Source of the DNA: Thermodesulfobacteriales bacterium
GTDB lineage: Bacteria; Desulfobacterota; Thermodesulfobacteria; Thermodesulfobacteriales; Thermodesulfatatoraceae
DNA: 5,437 nucleotides
Assembly: GCA_026985945.1 (NCBI GenBank)
Contig: JALSPN010000017.1
Span: 1 to 5,437 of the forward strand
Reading direction: 5' to 3'
The notes under the pieces are model-generated. The model saw nothing but the letters and a program-made list of their open reading frames with translations, did no database searches and had not been told where the DNA came from. Made by a program: the position numbers and the translations under genes. Position 1 is the stretch's first letter; every line of letters begins with the position of its first letter. This document shows positions 1 through 5,437 of this stretch, piece after piece.

Positions 1-134
1 AACTTAGGGAGAAACTAATTGTTTAAGTTCTATCTTCTTAGACGATAATGTTTCCCCTTTCTGTCAGGGAAAAGAAATTTTTAGGTCAGAGAAAATTTAA
101 GGGAAAACAAAATTAACCGTAATTGGATGATAAA
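1..134. other. AT-rich intergenic stretch, no gene seen
   Basis: This is the 3' flank of the large minus-strand gene and is visibly richer in A and T than the rest of the window. I see no convincing coding frame, tRNA or repeat array. Its only structure is weak inverted repeats: TTTCCC (51-56) against GGGAAA (67-72) around a 10-base loop, and AATTA/TAATT (111-115 and 120-124) around a 4-base loop. Either could assist transcription termination, but neither is a strong intrinsic terminator. The gene to the left is outside the window, so its orientation is unknown. Confidence 0.6.
51..82. terminator. weak candidate terminator hairpin
   Basis: TTTCCC at 51-56 can pair with GGGAAA at 67-72, giving a 6-bp stem with a 10-base loop. 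On the plus strand a short T-run (78-82) follows after a few bases. Read on the minus strand, the stem extends to 7 bp with one G-U pair but has no following T-run. It lies about 60 bases past the stop codon of the large gene. It fits a modest terminator for plus-strand transcription entering from the left, or a bidirectional 3' structure. The loop is long and the stem short, so this is a low-confidence call. Confidence 0.25.
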
Positions 135-3100
135 TCAAAAATCTTTCTTGAGGATTTCAAATTGCAGGGTAAAAACTCCTCGATTTCGGAGATCGTTATC
201 AGGTTCCTCATCTCCTGAGAGGTAGATTTTGTATCTATCCGGTTGCAGGCTTCCCTGAAAGGCCAGATGTTTGGTTGCGGGAAAAGGGCCACAAGCACTC
301 CTCACAGGCCTTTGACAGGGAAACCAGAAGTTTTCCGGCGTGTAACAAAATCTTCCGAAAGGGGTTTCTGCCCAGAGGAATATCTCCTGATAAGGAGTGG
401 AGGGAAAGAGATAGACCCAGAGGGAGAGAAGCTCTTCAGTGGAAAAGTTTGTTTTCCCTTCCGGTTCGAGCCTTAAGTAAAGGCCACTCCATTCGTCAGC
501 ACCGATATCAGGCGTTCCGCATCTTTTTTCTCCGTCAATATCGTCTTTGATCCCGGAATGCTCTTTTCCCTGGTCTATCACTTCCGGCCAGGGTTTTTTG
601 AGATGGAGATCTCCGGCTTGAGGATCAAGGAACCATTCATCCCGGGCCACGAGATTGGCCATCAGGTCTGCGCGGGCTCCCTGGCGGAGGCGTGGTTCTC
701 GAAAGAGAAGATTGTTCCACACCAGGGCCTCGGTTTCGTCAAAGCGCAGGTCAATGCTGGCAAAACTCTCTCTGAGAGGGGTATAGACCGTGTTATTGAG
801 CACCAGGGTTCCTCTGGCTGCCCAGAGCCCTATCCCGGTATCGAACTTGTGGTTTTCGTCGGCAAAAACAAAGTTGTTACGGACAATTCCTCCGATGTGA
901 GAGGCGGTGAAATCAAGGTCTTCGTAAACCCGGCGTCGATTGCTCCCAAGCCCCAATTGAATGCCGATCGGGCAGTTCAGGATGCGATTTCTCTCTATGA
1001 TGGTATCGCGAGAGCCCTGCCAGACGAGAATCGCCTGCGGAAGGGAACGACCGGGAGGACAATAAATATTGCGAAAGGTGTTCCCTACGATACGCCAGCC
1101 CCGGGCCTTGAGAATGTCTATTCCGTTGGTATAGCAACTGCCACCTCCAAGGGCATCTCTTATCCTGAGCCGGCCCGCGTCAGTATATTCCAGAAGCGAT
1201 AAAGCCAGGAGCCCGTAATCATTTGAGACCCCGAGCCGATTGGGATTCACCTTAATCAGTTGTTCCCCGCAGTCGAGGAGATGGAGCCTGATAAGCTTTG
1301 TGTGGTGAGCGCCACCACCCAGATGAAGGGCGTGGTAAAAGGCTTCTTTGATGGTAAGGCCTGCGATCGTAACTCCGGGGGCCTGGATGTTGATGATCTC
1401 TCCTATGCGGAATTCTCCCGTAAGAACGACCCTTTCTGGCTGGCCTGTAAGAGACCTTAGCGTGATCCCTTCCTTTTTGATCTCAATGGTGCGTGGAAGT
1501 CGGTAAAGACCATCTCTTAAAAAGATGGTATGACCTGGAGGGGCGTTTCTTACGATTTCAGGGAGTCTTCCAGCCTCAGAAGGTCTCAGAACGGTTTTCT
1601 CCCCTTCGGGTATTTCCTCAAAAGGTGGAAGCTCAACGGGCAAAATTTCCGGAGAGTTTTCCTCTTCGCATTCTGAAGTTTCGGTAGCATTTTCGTTCTG
1701 ATTATCTTGGCCTTGAGAGGATGGGTGTGAAGAAAGTCTTATTCTGAGACGATTCCCCCCTTTGGAGACCAGAACTCTTCTGATCGTAAGCAGGCCGTCT
1801 CTTTGTGGACGAACAACTCCCTGCTGAATTACCTCTCCGCTGGGAAGCAGGATGTTTTCCCACGAGTAGGAGTGCTCAGGCGTTATTTCAAAATTTTTCA
1901 CCCTTCGGGGAGTGATATCCACTTCGGCCCTGTTTTCCGGAGCGTTTGAAGAAAGATAAAGGGTTACTTCCCAGTGATCATCTTCATCGATGAGATCCTC
2001 TGTTTTCCAGAGGAGGTAATAATTTATCTGGCCCTTATCCGGGGACTCTTCCGGGGTATCCCCGAGGGGTGTGTCAAGAGAACAATTGCTGAAGGCCGGA
2101 AGGCTCTGGTCTCGAGAAGGGGAGATCGTAGGGGTGCGGTCTCCCCCTGCGGGAAAAAGGCTTCTGGTGCTATGTCCCTGGTTGGCCCAGCGAAAGACAA
2201 AGGGCCGCCTGGTTTCTTTCAGGGCCTTTACCACCTTCCAGGCCTGGGCCCAGCCGATGGCATGGTCGTTTCGGCCGTTGGCGAAGATGAGAAAGGGGGT
2301 TTCTTGCTTGGGGTTTTCTCGCAGCCAGCGAGCCGTATCCCAGTATTCGTATGGGCTCAATTGGGTGTCAGCGTATTTGACGGGCCAGGAAGGATGGCCA
2401 TAAATTCCGTAAAAACTCTCTTTAAATTGAGGACTTTCAAGGGGAATATAAACTCCGACCTCGCCCTTGAGATAAGCGAAAAGATCTGGCCGGCGAAGTC
2501 CCCACATTACGGTGCCACTTCCCCCCATGGAGCTTCCAGAAAGGATGATTCTTTCCCTGTCAACCGGCCAGTTTTTAAAGACAAAATCCTTCAGAAAGGA
2601 TTCGATTCGACGCTGGGTATAATTGTAAACGGGGTGTTCGGAAAAGCTGAGATAGGTTCCGTAGGCCTCGTTATAGCCCGTCCACCAATCGTAAGGCCTC
2701 TGGTTGGTGGTAAGGAGAAGAGAGCCCCTTTCGGCCTCATACCACCAGAGAAAACCGTTAAGTAGAGAGCCCCCCCAGCAGTGAAGATTGATGTTTACCG
2801 GATGTTTCCCTCCCTGAGGCCGATGTTCGGGATTTAGAGAGCGTGCCACAAGATAATTAAAGGGGGTGCTTGGCAAATTGGCGTTTGGAGGAGCCTCCCA
2901 TTTGACAAAGAAATTCATTTCAATGGGGCCGTTTACGTAGTAGAAATTTTCTCGGATTTCGCGTTTTCTAAGGAGAACAAGCCCGGGGCCTGGTTCTTCT
3001 TCGATGGGGGAAGAAAGTGAGTTTTCACCCGGAATGATTTGGGAGAGATCTTCTTGCCCGTCAAGGACTTTCACCACCGCGTAATAGAAAGCACCCCGCT

Positions 3101-3968
3101 CCCGGCTGTGGTGAACGTAGATGTTTTCTTCCGGTCGGGCAATTCGTTCATTTTCAAAGGGCATACGGGGGACAAGGGCCCTTTCTTTTCGCCACCACTG
3201 CCCTAAAAACTCTTCGTCCCACACGCTAAGAGGGCCTATTTCATCCAGAAGCTCGGCTCTGGCTATGGTTTCAGGAGTTATGGGATTTGAGCTGCGGTAG
3301 AGGCGGAACCTTATCTGATGCGGGGGCCCTTCAGCCCGTCGTAGAAGATTTTTATACTCCTCCACGGTTAATTCTTCGCTGGTGGTGAGGGGAGAAGGGT
3401 CACGCCAGAGGAGCAGGGTGTCTCCCTGACGATGATACGCCTTTACCAGAATGGGTATCTCCGCCCTTGGGGCCTGCGCGGGTAAGGGGAGGTCACAGGT
3501 AACATCAAGGTGTATCAGCACCCGTCCGTCTGCATCTTTTTGCCAGGCCGGATTGCCAAATCCGTAGGCAGGGGCCTCTTTCATCTTGACTTCCAGAAGA
3601 TAGTTCCCTGAAGTGAGGGCCTCCCTGACATCTTCCGTGAGGTCAAAATAGATGTGTCTTGGGGGAACGGTTGAGGCGCACCTCTGGGGTGAAAAGTTTG
3701 TGACTAAACAGAATTTTTGCTCCGGGACTTTCCTGAACCTGGAGCTCCAGTAGGGATTAACATTGATGAAAAGATGGGCCCGGTAAATGTGATTTGCCCC
3801 CCTTAAAGGTGAAAGATCCACACGCAGAGTTCTCCCCTCAATGCTTACGGAAAGCGGATAAGTCCCCCTTCCGGAAAGATTGGTAAAACTGTGCGTAGCC
3901 ACCTCCGCCTTACAGGGAAGATTAAGAAGAAAAAACAAAATTGCCCAAAGCAGAAAGAAAAAGCGCAT
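135..3968 (-). CDS. exported multidomain protein: serine esterase fused to a parallel beta-helix
   Basis: This 1277-residue protein is intact from ATG (3966-3968) to TGA (135-137). The start is supported by an AGGGGGG ribosome binding site (3973-3979) and an immediate signal peptide: a basic residue, a hydrophobic run to about residue 18, and likely signal peptidase I cleavage after CKA (residue 21). Domains in order, limits approximate: beta-rich module 22-165; fibronectin-III-like region 168-330; CE1/PHB-depolymerase-like alpha/beta hydrolase 345-605 with GSSMG and apparent triad Ser480, Asp568, His599; beta module 648-748; acidic Gln/Asn/Glu linker 749-791; right-handed parallel beta-helix 792-1160; C-terminal beta domain 1161-1277. 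It is probably periplasmic, surface-bound or secreted. By family analogy the esterase cleaves an ester bond and the helix binds or acts on polysaccharide, but no substrate can be read from the sequence. It is divergent from the mgtC-like gene and has no same-strand partner in the window. Confidence is high for the gene and fold classes, low for function. Confidence 0.9.
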   Translation of the reverse strand: MRFFFLLWAILFFLLNLPCKAEVATHSFTNLSGRGTYPLSVSIEGRTLRVDLSPLRGANHIYRAHLFINVNPYWSSRFRKVPEQKFCLVTNFSPQRCASTVPPRHIYFDLTEDVREALTSGNYLLEVKMKEAPAYGFGNPAWQKDADGRVLIHLDVTCDLPLPAQAPRAEIPILVKAYHRQGDTLLLWRDPSPLTTSEELTVEEYKNLLRRAEGPPHQIRFRLYRSSNPITPETIARAELLDEIGPLSVWDEEFLGQWWRKERALVPRMPFENERIARPEENIYVHHSRERGAFYYAVVKVLDGQEDLSQIIPGENSLSSPIEEEPGPGLVLLRKREIRENFYYVNGPIEMNFFVKWEAPPNANLPSTPFNYLVARSLNPEHRPQGGKHPVNINLHCWGGSLLNGFLWWYEAERGSLLLTTNQRPYDWWTGYNEAYGTYLSFSEHPVYNYTQRRIESFLKDFVFKNWPVDRERIILSGSSMGGSGTVMWGLRRPDLFAYLKGEVGVYIPLESPQFKESFYGIYGHPSWPVKYADTQLSPYEYWDTARWLRENPKQETPFLIFANGRNDHAIGWAQAWKVVKALKETRRPFVFRWANQGHSTRSLFPAGGDRTPTISPSRDQSLPAFSNCSLDTPLGDTPEESPDKGQINYYLLWKTEDLIDEDDHWEVTLYLSSNAPENRAEVDITPRRVKNFEITPEHSYSWENILLPSGEVIQQGVVRPQRDGLLTIRRVLVSKGGNRLRIRLSSHPSSQGQDNQNENATETSECEEENSPEILPVELPPFEEIPEGEKTVLRPSEAGRLPEIVRNAPPGHTIFLRDGLYRLPRTIEIKKEGITLRSLTGQPERVVLTGEFRIGEIINIQAPGVTIAGLTIKEAFYHALHLGGGAHHTKLIRLHLLDCGEQLIKVNPNRLGVSNDYGLLALSLLEYTDAGRLRIRDALGGGSCYTNGIDILKARGWRIVGNTFRNIYCPPGRSLPQAILVWQGSRDTIIERNRILNCPIGIQLGLGSNRRRVYEDLDFTASHIGGIVRNNFVFADENHKFDTGIGLWAARGTLVLNNTVYTPLRESFASIDLRFDETEALVWNNLLFREPRLRQGARADLMANLVARDEWFLDPQAGDLHLKKPWPEVIDQGKEHSGIKDDIDGEKRCGTPDIGADEWSGLYLRLEPEGKTNFSTEELLSLWVYLFPSTPYQEIFLWAETPFGRFCYTPENFWFPCQRPVRSACGPFPATKHLAFQGSLQPDRYKIYLSGDEEPDNDLRNRGVFTLQFEILKKDF
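138..488 (-). other. C-terminal beta-rich domain, unassigned
   Basis: Residues about 1161-1277 follow directly after the beta-helix cap. Alternating strands, the LSLWVYLFPS and EIFLWAETPFGRF segments, and aromatic-rich loops suggest a beta-sandwich. Cys1208, Cys1218 and Cys1226 lie close together and could form a disulphide in an exported protein. I recall similar tails, with a D/E-x-F/Y-x-A...PDGRF pattern, at the ends of large secreted proteins of sulfate- and metal-reducing bacteria, where the role is unknown. It may be an attachment or sorting domain; this is inference. Confidence 0.4.
489..1595 (-). other. right-handed parallel beta-helix domain of the large protein
   Basis: This covers roughly residues 792-1160. 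It opens with the usual entry pattern, an ...IVRNAPPGHTIFLRDGLY... type segment (805-822), and continues with repeated hydrophobic coils such as GVTIAGLTI, GWRIVGNTF, DTIIERNRI, GIVRNNFVF and GTLVLNNTV, each a beta-helix rung with Asn or Gly at the turn. It closes with PDIGADEW (1153-1160), the capping motif of many bacterial beta-helix proteins. Conserved-looking islands include IKVNP (905-909), CYTNGID (945-951) and GSRDT (985-989). The fold is shared by polysaccharide lyases, epimerases and non-enzymatic surface proteins. I cannot assign a catalytic residue. Confidence 0.8.
1596..1724 (-). other. acidic low-complexity interdomain linker
   Basis: Residues about 749-791 are rich in Gln, Asn, Ser, Glu and Pro and contain little hydrophobic sequence. 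They separate the esterase half from the beta-helix half. The stretch looks flexible and solvent-exposed, which suggests two independently folded units joined in one chain. The frame stays open through it, with no sign of a frameshift. Confidence 0.6.
2154..2936 (-). other. esterase (alpha/beta hydrolase) domain of the large protein
   Basis: This covers roughly residues 345-605. HCWGG (residues 396-400) follows a hydrophobic beta-strand and resembles the oxyanion-hole segment of CE1 and PHB-depolymerase-like esterases. ILSGSSMGGSG (residues 475-485) is a nucleophile elbow of GxSxG form with Ser480, encoded at 2529-2531. NGRNDHAIGW (564-573) gives the likely acid Asp568 after a hydrophobic strand. 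NQGHS (596-600) gives His599. Order and spacing suit an active hydrolase. Known relatives include feruloyl and acetyl-xylan esterases, PHB depolymerases and some peptidases, so esterase is the preferred but not the only reading. Confidence 0.75.
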
Positions 3969-4040
3969 GGAACCCCCCTAATGAAACCCATCTTTTAATA
4001 AGCATTGCACAAAAACAGGGGGCTTGTAAATTCCTCTGGC
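3969..4040. promoter_or_regulatory. divergent intergenic promoter region
   Basis: These 72 bases separate two divergent start codons, so any separate promoters must lie here or reach into the coding sequences. The only AT-rich core is at 3993-4000. On the plus strand it gives TTTAAT (3994-3999), five of six matches to a sigma-70 -10 box, about 40 bases before the mgtC-like ATG. On the minus strand it gives TATTAA (3995-4000), about 27 bases before the large gene's ATG. I find no good -35 box at standard spacing for either. The region is suggestive of overlapping back-to-back promoters but not proven. Confidence 0.35.
3973..3979 (-). promoter_or_regulatory. ribosome binding site of the large exported protein
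   Basis: On the minus strand AGGGGGG lies four bases before ATG 3966-3968. It is a strong purine-rich Shine-Dalgarno sequence and fixes the start of the large gene, in agreement with the signal peptide beginning at that Met. Confidence 0.7.
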
Positions 4041-4736
4041 ATGATAGACCTCTTAGAGCTTCTGGGGAAATTATTGCTGGCAGCTACTTTGGGCGGGGCC
4101 ATAGGCTACGAAAGAGAAAGACACGGCCAGGCCGCAGGCTTCCGCACCAACATTATCGTCTCCACAGCCGCCTGTCTTCTGATGATTCTTTCTCTCCACC
4201 TGGTTAAGCTCTACGGTCAGGTATCAAGTTCCCTTTCGATCCGGCTTGATCCTTCCCGTATCGCCTCTTACACGGTGGCAGGAATGGGTTTTCTGGGAGC
4301 CGGGGCCATCATTAAGGGCAAAGGGAAGGTCAAAGGTCTCACCACCGCGGCAGGGCTCTGGCTGGTAAACGCGGTAGGGCTTGCGGTGGGAATGGGGGCC
4401 TACGGAGCCGCTTTAGTAACCACCTCCATAAGCCTCATTTTTCTTTATGTTTTCAGGCGACTTTTTCGCCCTTCTTTTGTCCATGACATCTACACCGTGC
4501 TGACAGTTAGTTGCCATTGTCCTTCTGATAAGCTTGATGAAATTCTTGAAATTCTCAAACGCTATAAGGCTGAGATACAGGCCGTAAACTTTTACTATGA
4601 TTTGCGTGAAGGGCGACACAAGGTAAAGATAAGGCTTCGGACCACCGATGATATCCCTCAGGCCCGCATCATTGATGAAATTGTGCTTTTAGAAAACATT
4701 GATGCCATTTCCTGGGAAGAGGCACCTGTCCCTTAA
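4041..4736 (+). CDS. MgtC/SapB family inner-membrane protein with ACT-like C-terminal domain
   Basis: The predicted 231-residue integral membrane protein starts at ATG 4041. The N-terminal half holds hydrophobic segments at about 4-22, 36-57, 75-92, 102-120 and 122-138. Family signatures are GGAIGYERERHGQAAGFRT (18-36), Asp70 before SRIA, and GMGFLGAGAII followed by GLTTAAGLWLVNAVGLAVG (81-117). The C-terminal part (about 141-226) is soluble, with the beta-alpha-beta pattern of the ACT-like domain of long MgtC proteins. In Salmonella and Mycobacterium, MgtC supports growth at low magnesium and in macrophages and affects F1Fo ATP synthase; in free-living bacteria the role is less clear and may be ion or membrane-potential homeostasis. 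An in-frame TTG at 4005 would add 12 polar residues without a ribosome binding site, so it is not preferred. The gene stands alone between a divergent and a convergent neighbour, and its stop overlaps that of glmM. The symbol mgtC is not applied because family members are functionally diverse. Confidence 0.92.
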   Translation: MIDLLELLGKLLLAATLGGAIGYERERHGQAAGFRTNIIVSTAACLLMILSLHLVKLYGQVSSSLSIRLDPSRIASYTVAGMGFLGAGAIIKGKGKVKGLTTAAGLWLVNAVGLAVGMGAYGAALVTTSISLIFLYVFRRLFRPSFVHDIYTVLTVSCHCPSDKLDEILEILKRYKAEIQAVNFYYDLREGRHKVKIRLRTTDDIPQARIIDEIVLLENIDAISWEEAPVP

Positions 4737-5437
4737 GAAAGGGCTTTCTCAAGGTGCTCGGCAATGGTAGAGGCAATGTCTTTGATCCTCTCTTCTTCTT
4801 TTCCCTCTACCATGATCCGGTATTTGGGTTCTGTCCCCGAAGGCCTTATGAGAATGCGGCAGTCTGTTCCGAGTTCCTTTTCAAATTGAGAGACCATCTC
4901 TTCAAGCCCTGGAATTTCGTGTGGGGGGAGTTTTTCCTTTACTCTTACATTTAGAAGGACCTGGGGAAATTTCTCCAGAGCAGCAAGCTCAGAAAGGGGC
5001 CTTTCGTTCTTTTTCATGATGGCAAGCACCTGAAGGGCTGCCAGGATGCCGTCTCCGGTGGTGGCGTAGTCAAGGAAGATAATATGTCCGGATTGCTCCC
5101 CTCCCAGGTTGTAGCCGTTTTGTCTCATGGTTTCCACTACAAAACGATCTCCTACTTTGGTCCTGATGAGTTTGAGCCCCAGGGCTTCAAGGGCCCTTTC
5201 AAGGCCCATATTACTCATCACGGTGGCTACTACGGCCCCACCGCGCAGGCGGCCTTCTTTCTGCATCTGGCGGGCACAAAGGGAGAGAATCTGGTCTCCG
5301 TCCACGATCTCACCCTTCTCATCCACGATGATGACCCGATCTGCATCTCCATCAAGGGCCACTCCCAGATCCGCACCTTCTTCCCGCACCTTTTGAACAA
5401 CGCCCTCTGGATAAAGGGCGCCGCAGTTAAGGTTTAT
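4733..5437 (-). CDS. glmM: phosphoglucosamine mutase GlmM, C-terminal part (cut by window edge)
   Basis: The frame is open to the right edge and gives the last 234 residues; GlmM is normally about 445-450, so roughly the first half, with the phosphoserine loop, lies outside. A GTG at 5387-5389 is internal and not the start, because INLNCGALYPEG in the same frame upstream is typical of the family. GlmM converts glucosamine-6-phosphate to glucosamine-1-phosphate in the cytoplasm, the step before GlmU on the way to UDP-GlcNAc for peptidoglycan and LPS. Fragment motifs: metal-binding loop DGDADR (29-34, encoded at 5336-5353), sugar-specificity loop GGEQSGH (112-118), and phosphate-binding loop RPSGTEP (198-204) in the C-terminal domain. 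GEQSGH favours GlmM over phosphomannomutase/phosphoglucomutase ManB/AlgC, whose loop usually reads GEMSGH. All visible key residues are present. Its stop codon overlaps that of the convergent mgtC-like gene. Confidence 0.95.
   Translation of the reverse strand: MNLNCGALYPEGVVQKVREEGADLGVALDGDADRVIIVDEKGEIVDGDQILSLCARQMQKEGRLRGGAVVATVMSNMGLERALEALGLKLIRTKVGDRFVVETMRQNGYNLGGEQSGHIIFLDYATTGDGILAALQVLAIMKKNERPLSELAALEKFPQVLLNVRVKEKLPPHEIPGLEEMVSQFEKELGTDCRILIRPSGTEPKYRIMVEGKEEERIKDIASTIAEHLEKALS

Noticed and set aside
1..29. Inverted repeat AACTTA (1-6) with TAAGTT (24-29)
   Set aside because: A 6-base AT-rich match around a 17-base loop is expected by chance in such sequence and has no flanking features.
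111..124. AATTA/TAATT hairpin just after the large gene's stop as a terminator
   Set aside because: The stem is only five A-T pairs and too weak to call.
558..1202. Plus-strand open frame (214 codons) opposite the beta-helix
   Set aside because: Antisense shadow of the beta-helix coding frame; the translation shows no family features.
1974..2765. Long plus-strand open frame (263 codons) opposite the esterase domain
   Set aside because: It lies wholly antisense to the large gene, whose frame has clear domains and motifs. The antisense translation shows no recognisable motif or domain and has no ribosome binding site I can see.
3903..3968. Lipoprotein signal peptide with Cys19
   Set aside because: The residues before the cysteine are NLP rather than a small-residue lipobox; cleavage after Ala21 by signal peptidase I fits better, though lipidation is not fully excluded.
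4005..4040. Upstream TTG start for the mgtC-like gene
   Set aside because: It would add 12 polar residues before the first membrane segment, has no ribosome binding site, and MgtC proteins usually begin close to the first helix, as with ATG 4041.
4413..4619. Minus-strand open frame inside the mgtC-like gene
   Set aside because: The MgtC frame carries strong family motifs across this stretch, and the antisense product is short and featureless.
5387..5389. GTG as the start of a short 218-residue mutase
   Set aside because: The frame continues upstream to the window edge with GlmM-like sequence, so the GTG is an internal Val codon.

Overview
The window holds three protein-coding genes and almost no spare DNA. 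Base composition is balanced in the genes and clearly AT-rich in the first 134 bases. The proteins are rich in Lys, Glu and Arg, and the large protein has modules that I associate with Deltaproteobacteria-like and Thermodesulfobacteria-like bacteria. My best guess is a Gram-negative, possibly thermophilic bacterium of that kind. This is inference from general flavour only; no 16S rRNA or other strong taxonomic marker is present.

Layout: (1) 1-134 is a short AT-rich intergenic stretch with weak inverted repeats and no gene. (2) 135-3968, minus strand, is one intact gene for a 1277-residue exported multidomain protein. After a signal peptide come an N-terminal beta-rich module, a fibronectin-III-like region, a CE1/PHB-depolymerase-like serine esterase (apparent triad Ser480, Asp568, His599), another beta-rich module, an acidic linker, a right-handed parallel beta-helix ending in the usual PDIGADE-type motif, and a cysteine-containing C-terminal beta domain. 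(3) 3969-4040 is a 72-bp divergent intergenic region that must carry promoter elements for both flanking genes if each has its own. (4) 4041-4736, plus strand, encodes an MgtC/SapB-family inner-membrane protein with a C-terminal ACT-like domain. (5) 4733-5437, minus strand, is the C-terminal half of GlmM (phosphoglucosamine mutase), cut by the right edge. It converges on the mgtC-like gene and the stop codons overlap by 4 bp.

How they fit together: glmM is housekeeping (UDP-GlcNAc supply for peptidoglycan and LPS), and the MgtC-like protein is a membrane stress or ion-homeostasis factor. Nothing suggests that the three genes form a pathway or operon, since their orientations alternate (minus, plus, minus). 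The most noteworthy item is the large protein, in which a predicted secreted esterase and a beta-helix of the carbohydrate-active or surface type share one polypeptide. I see no mobile element, CRISPR array, RNA gene or defence system.
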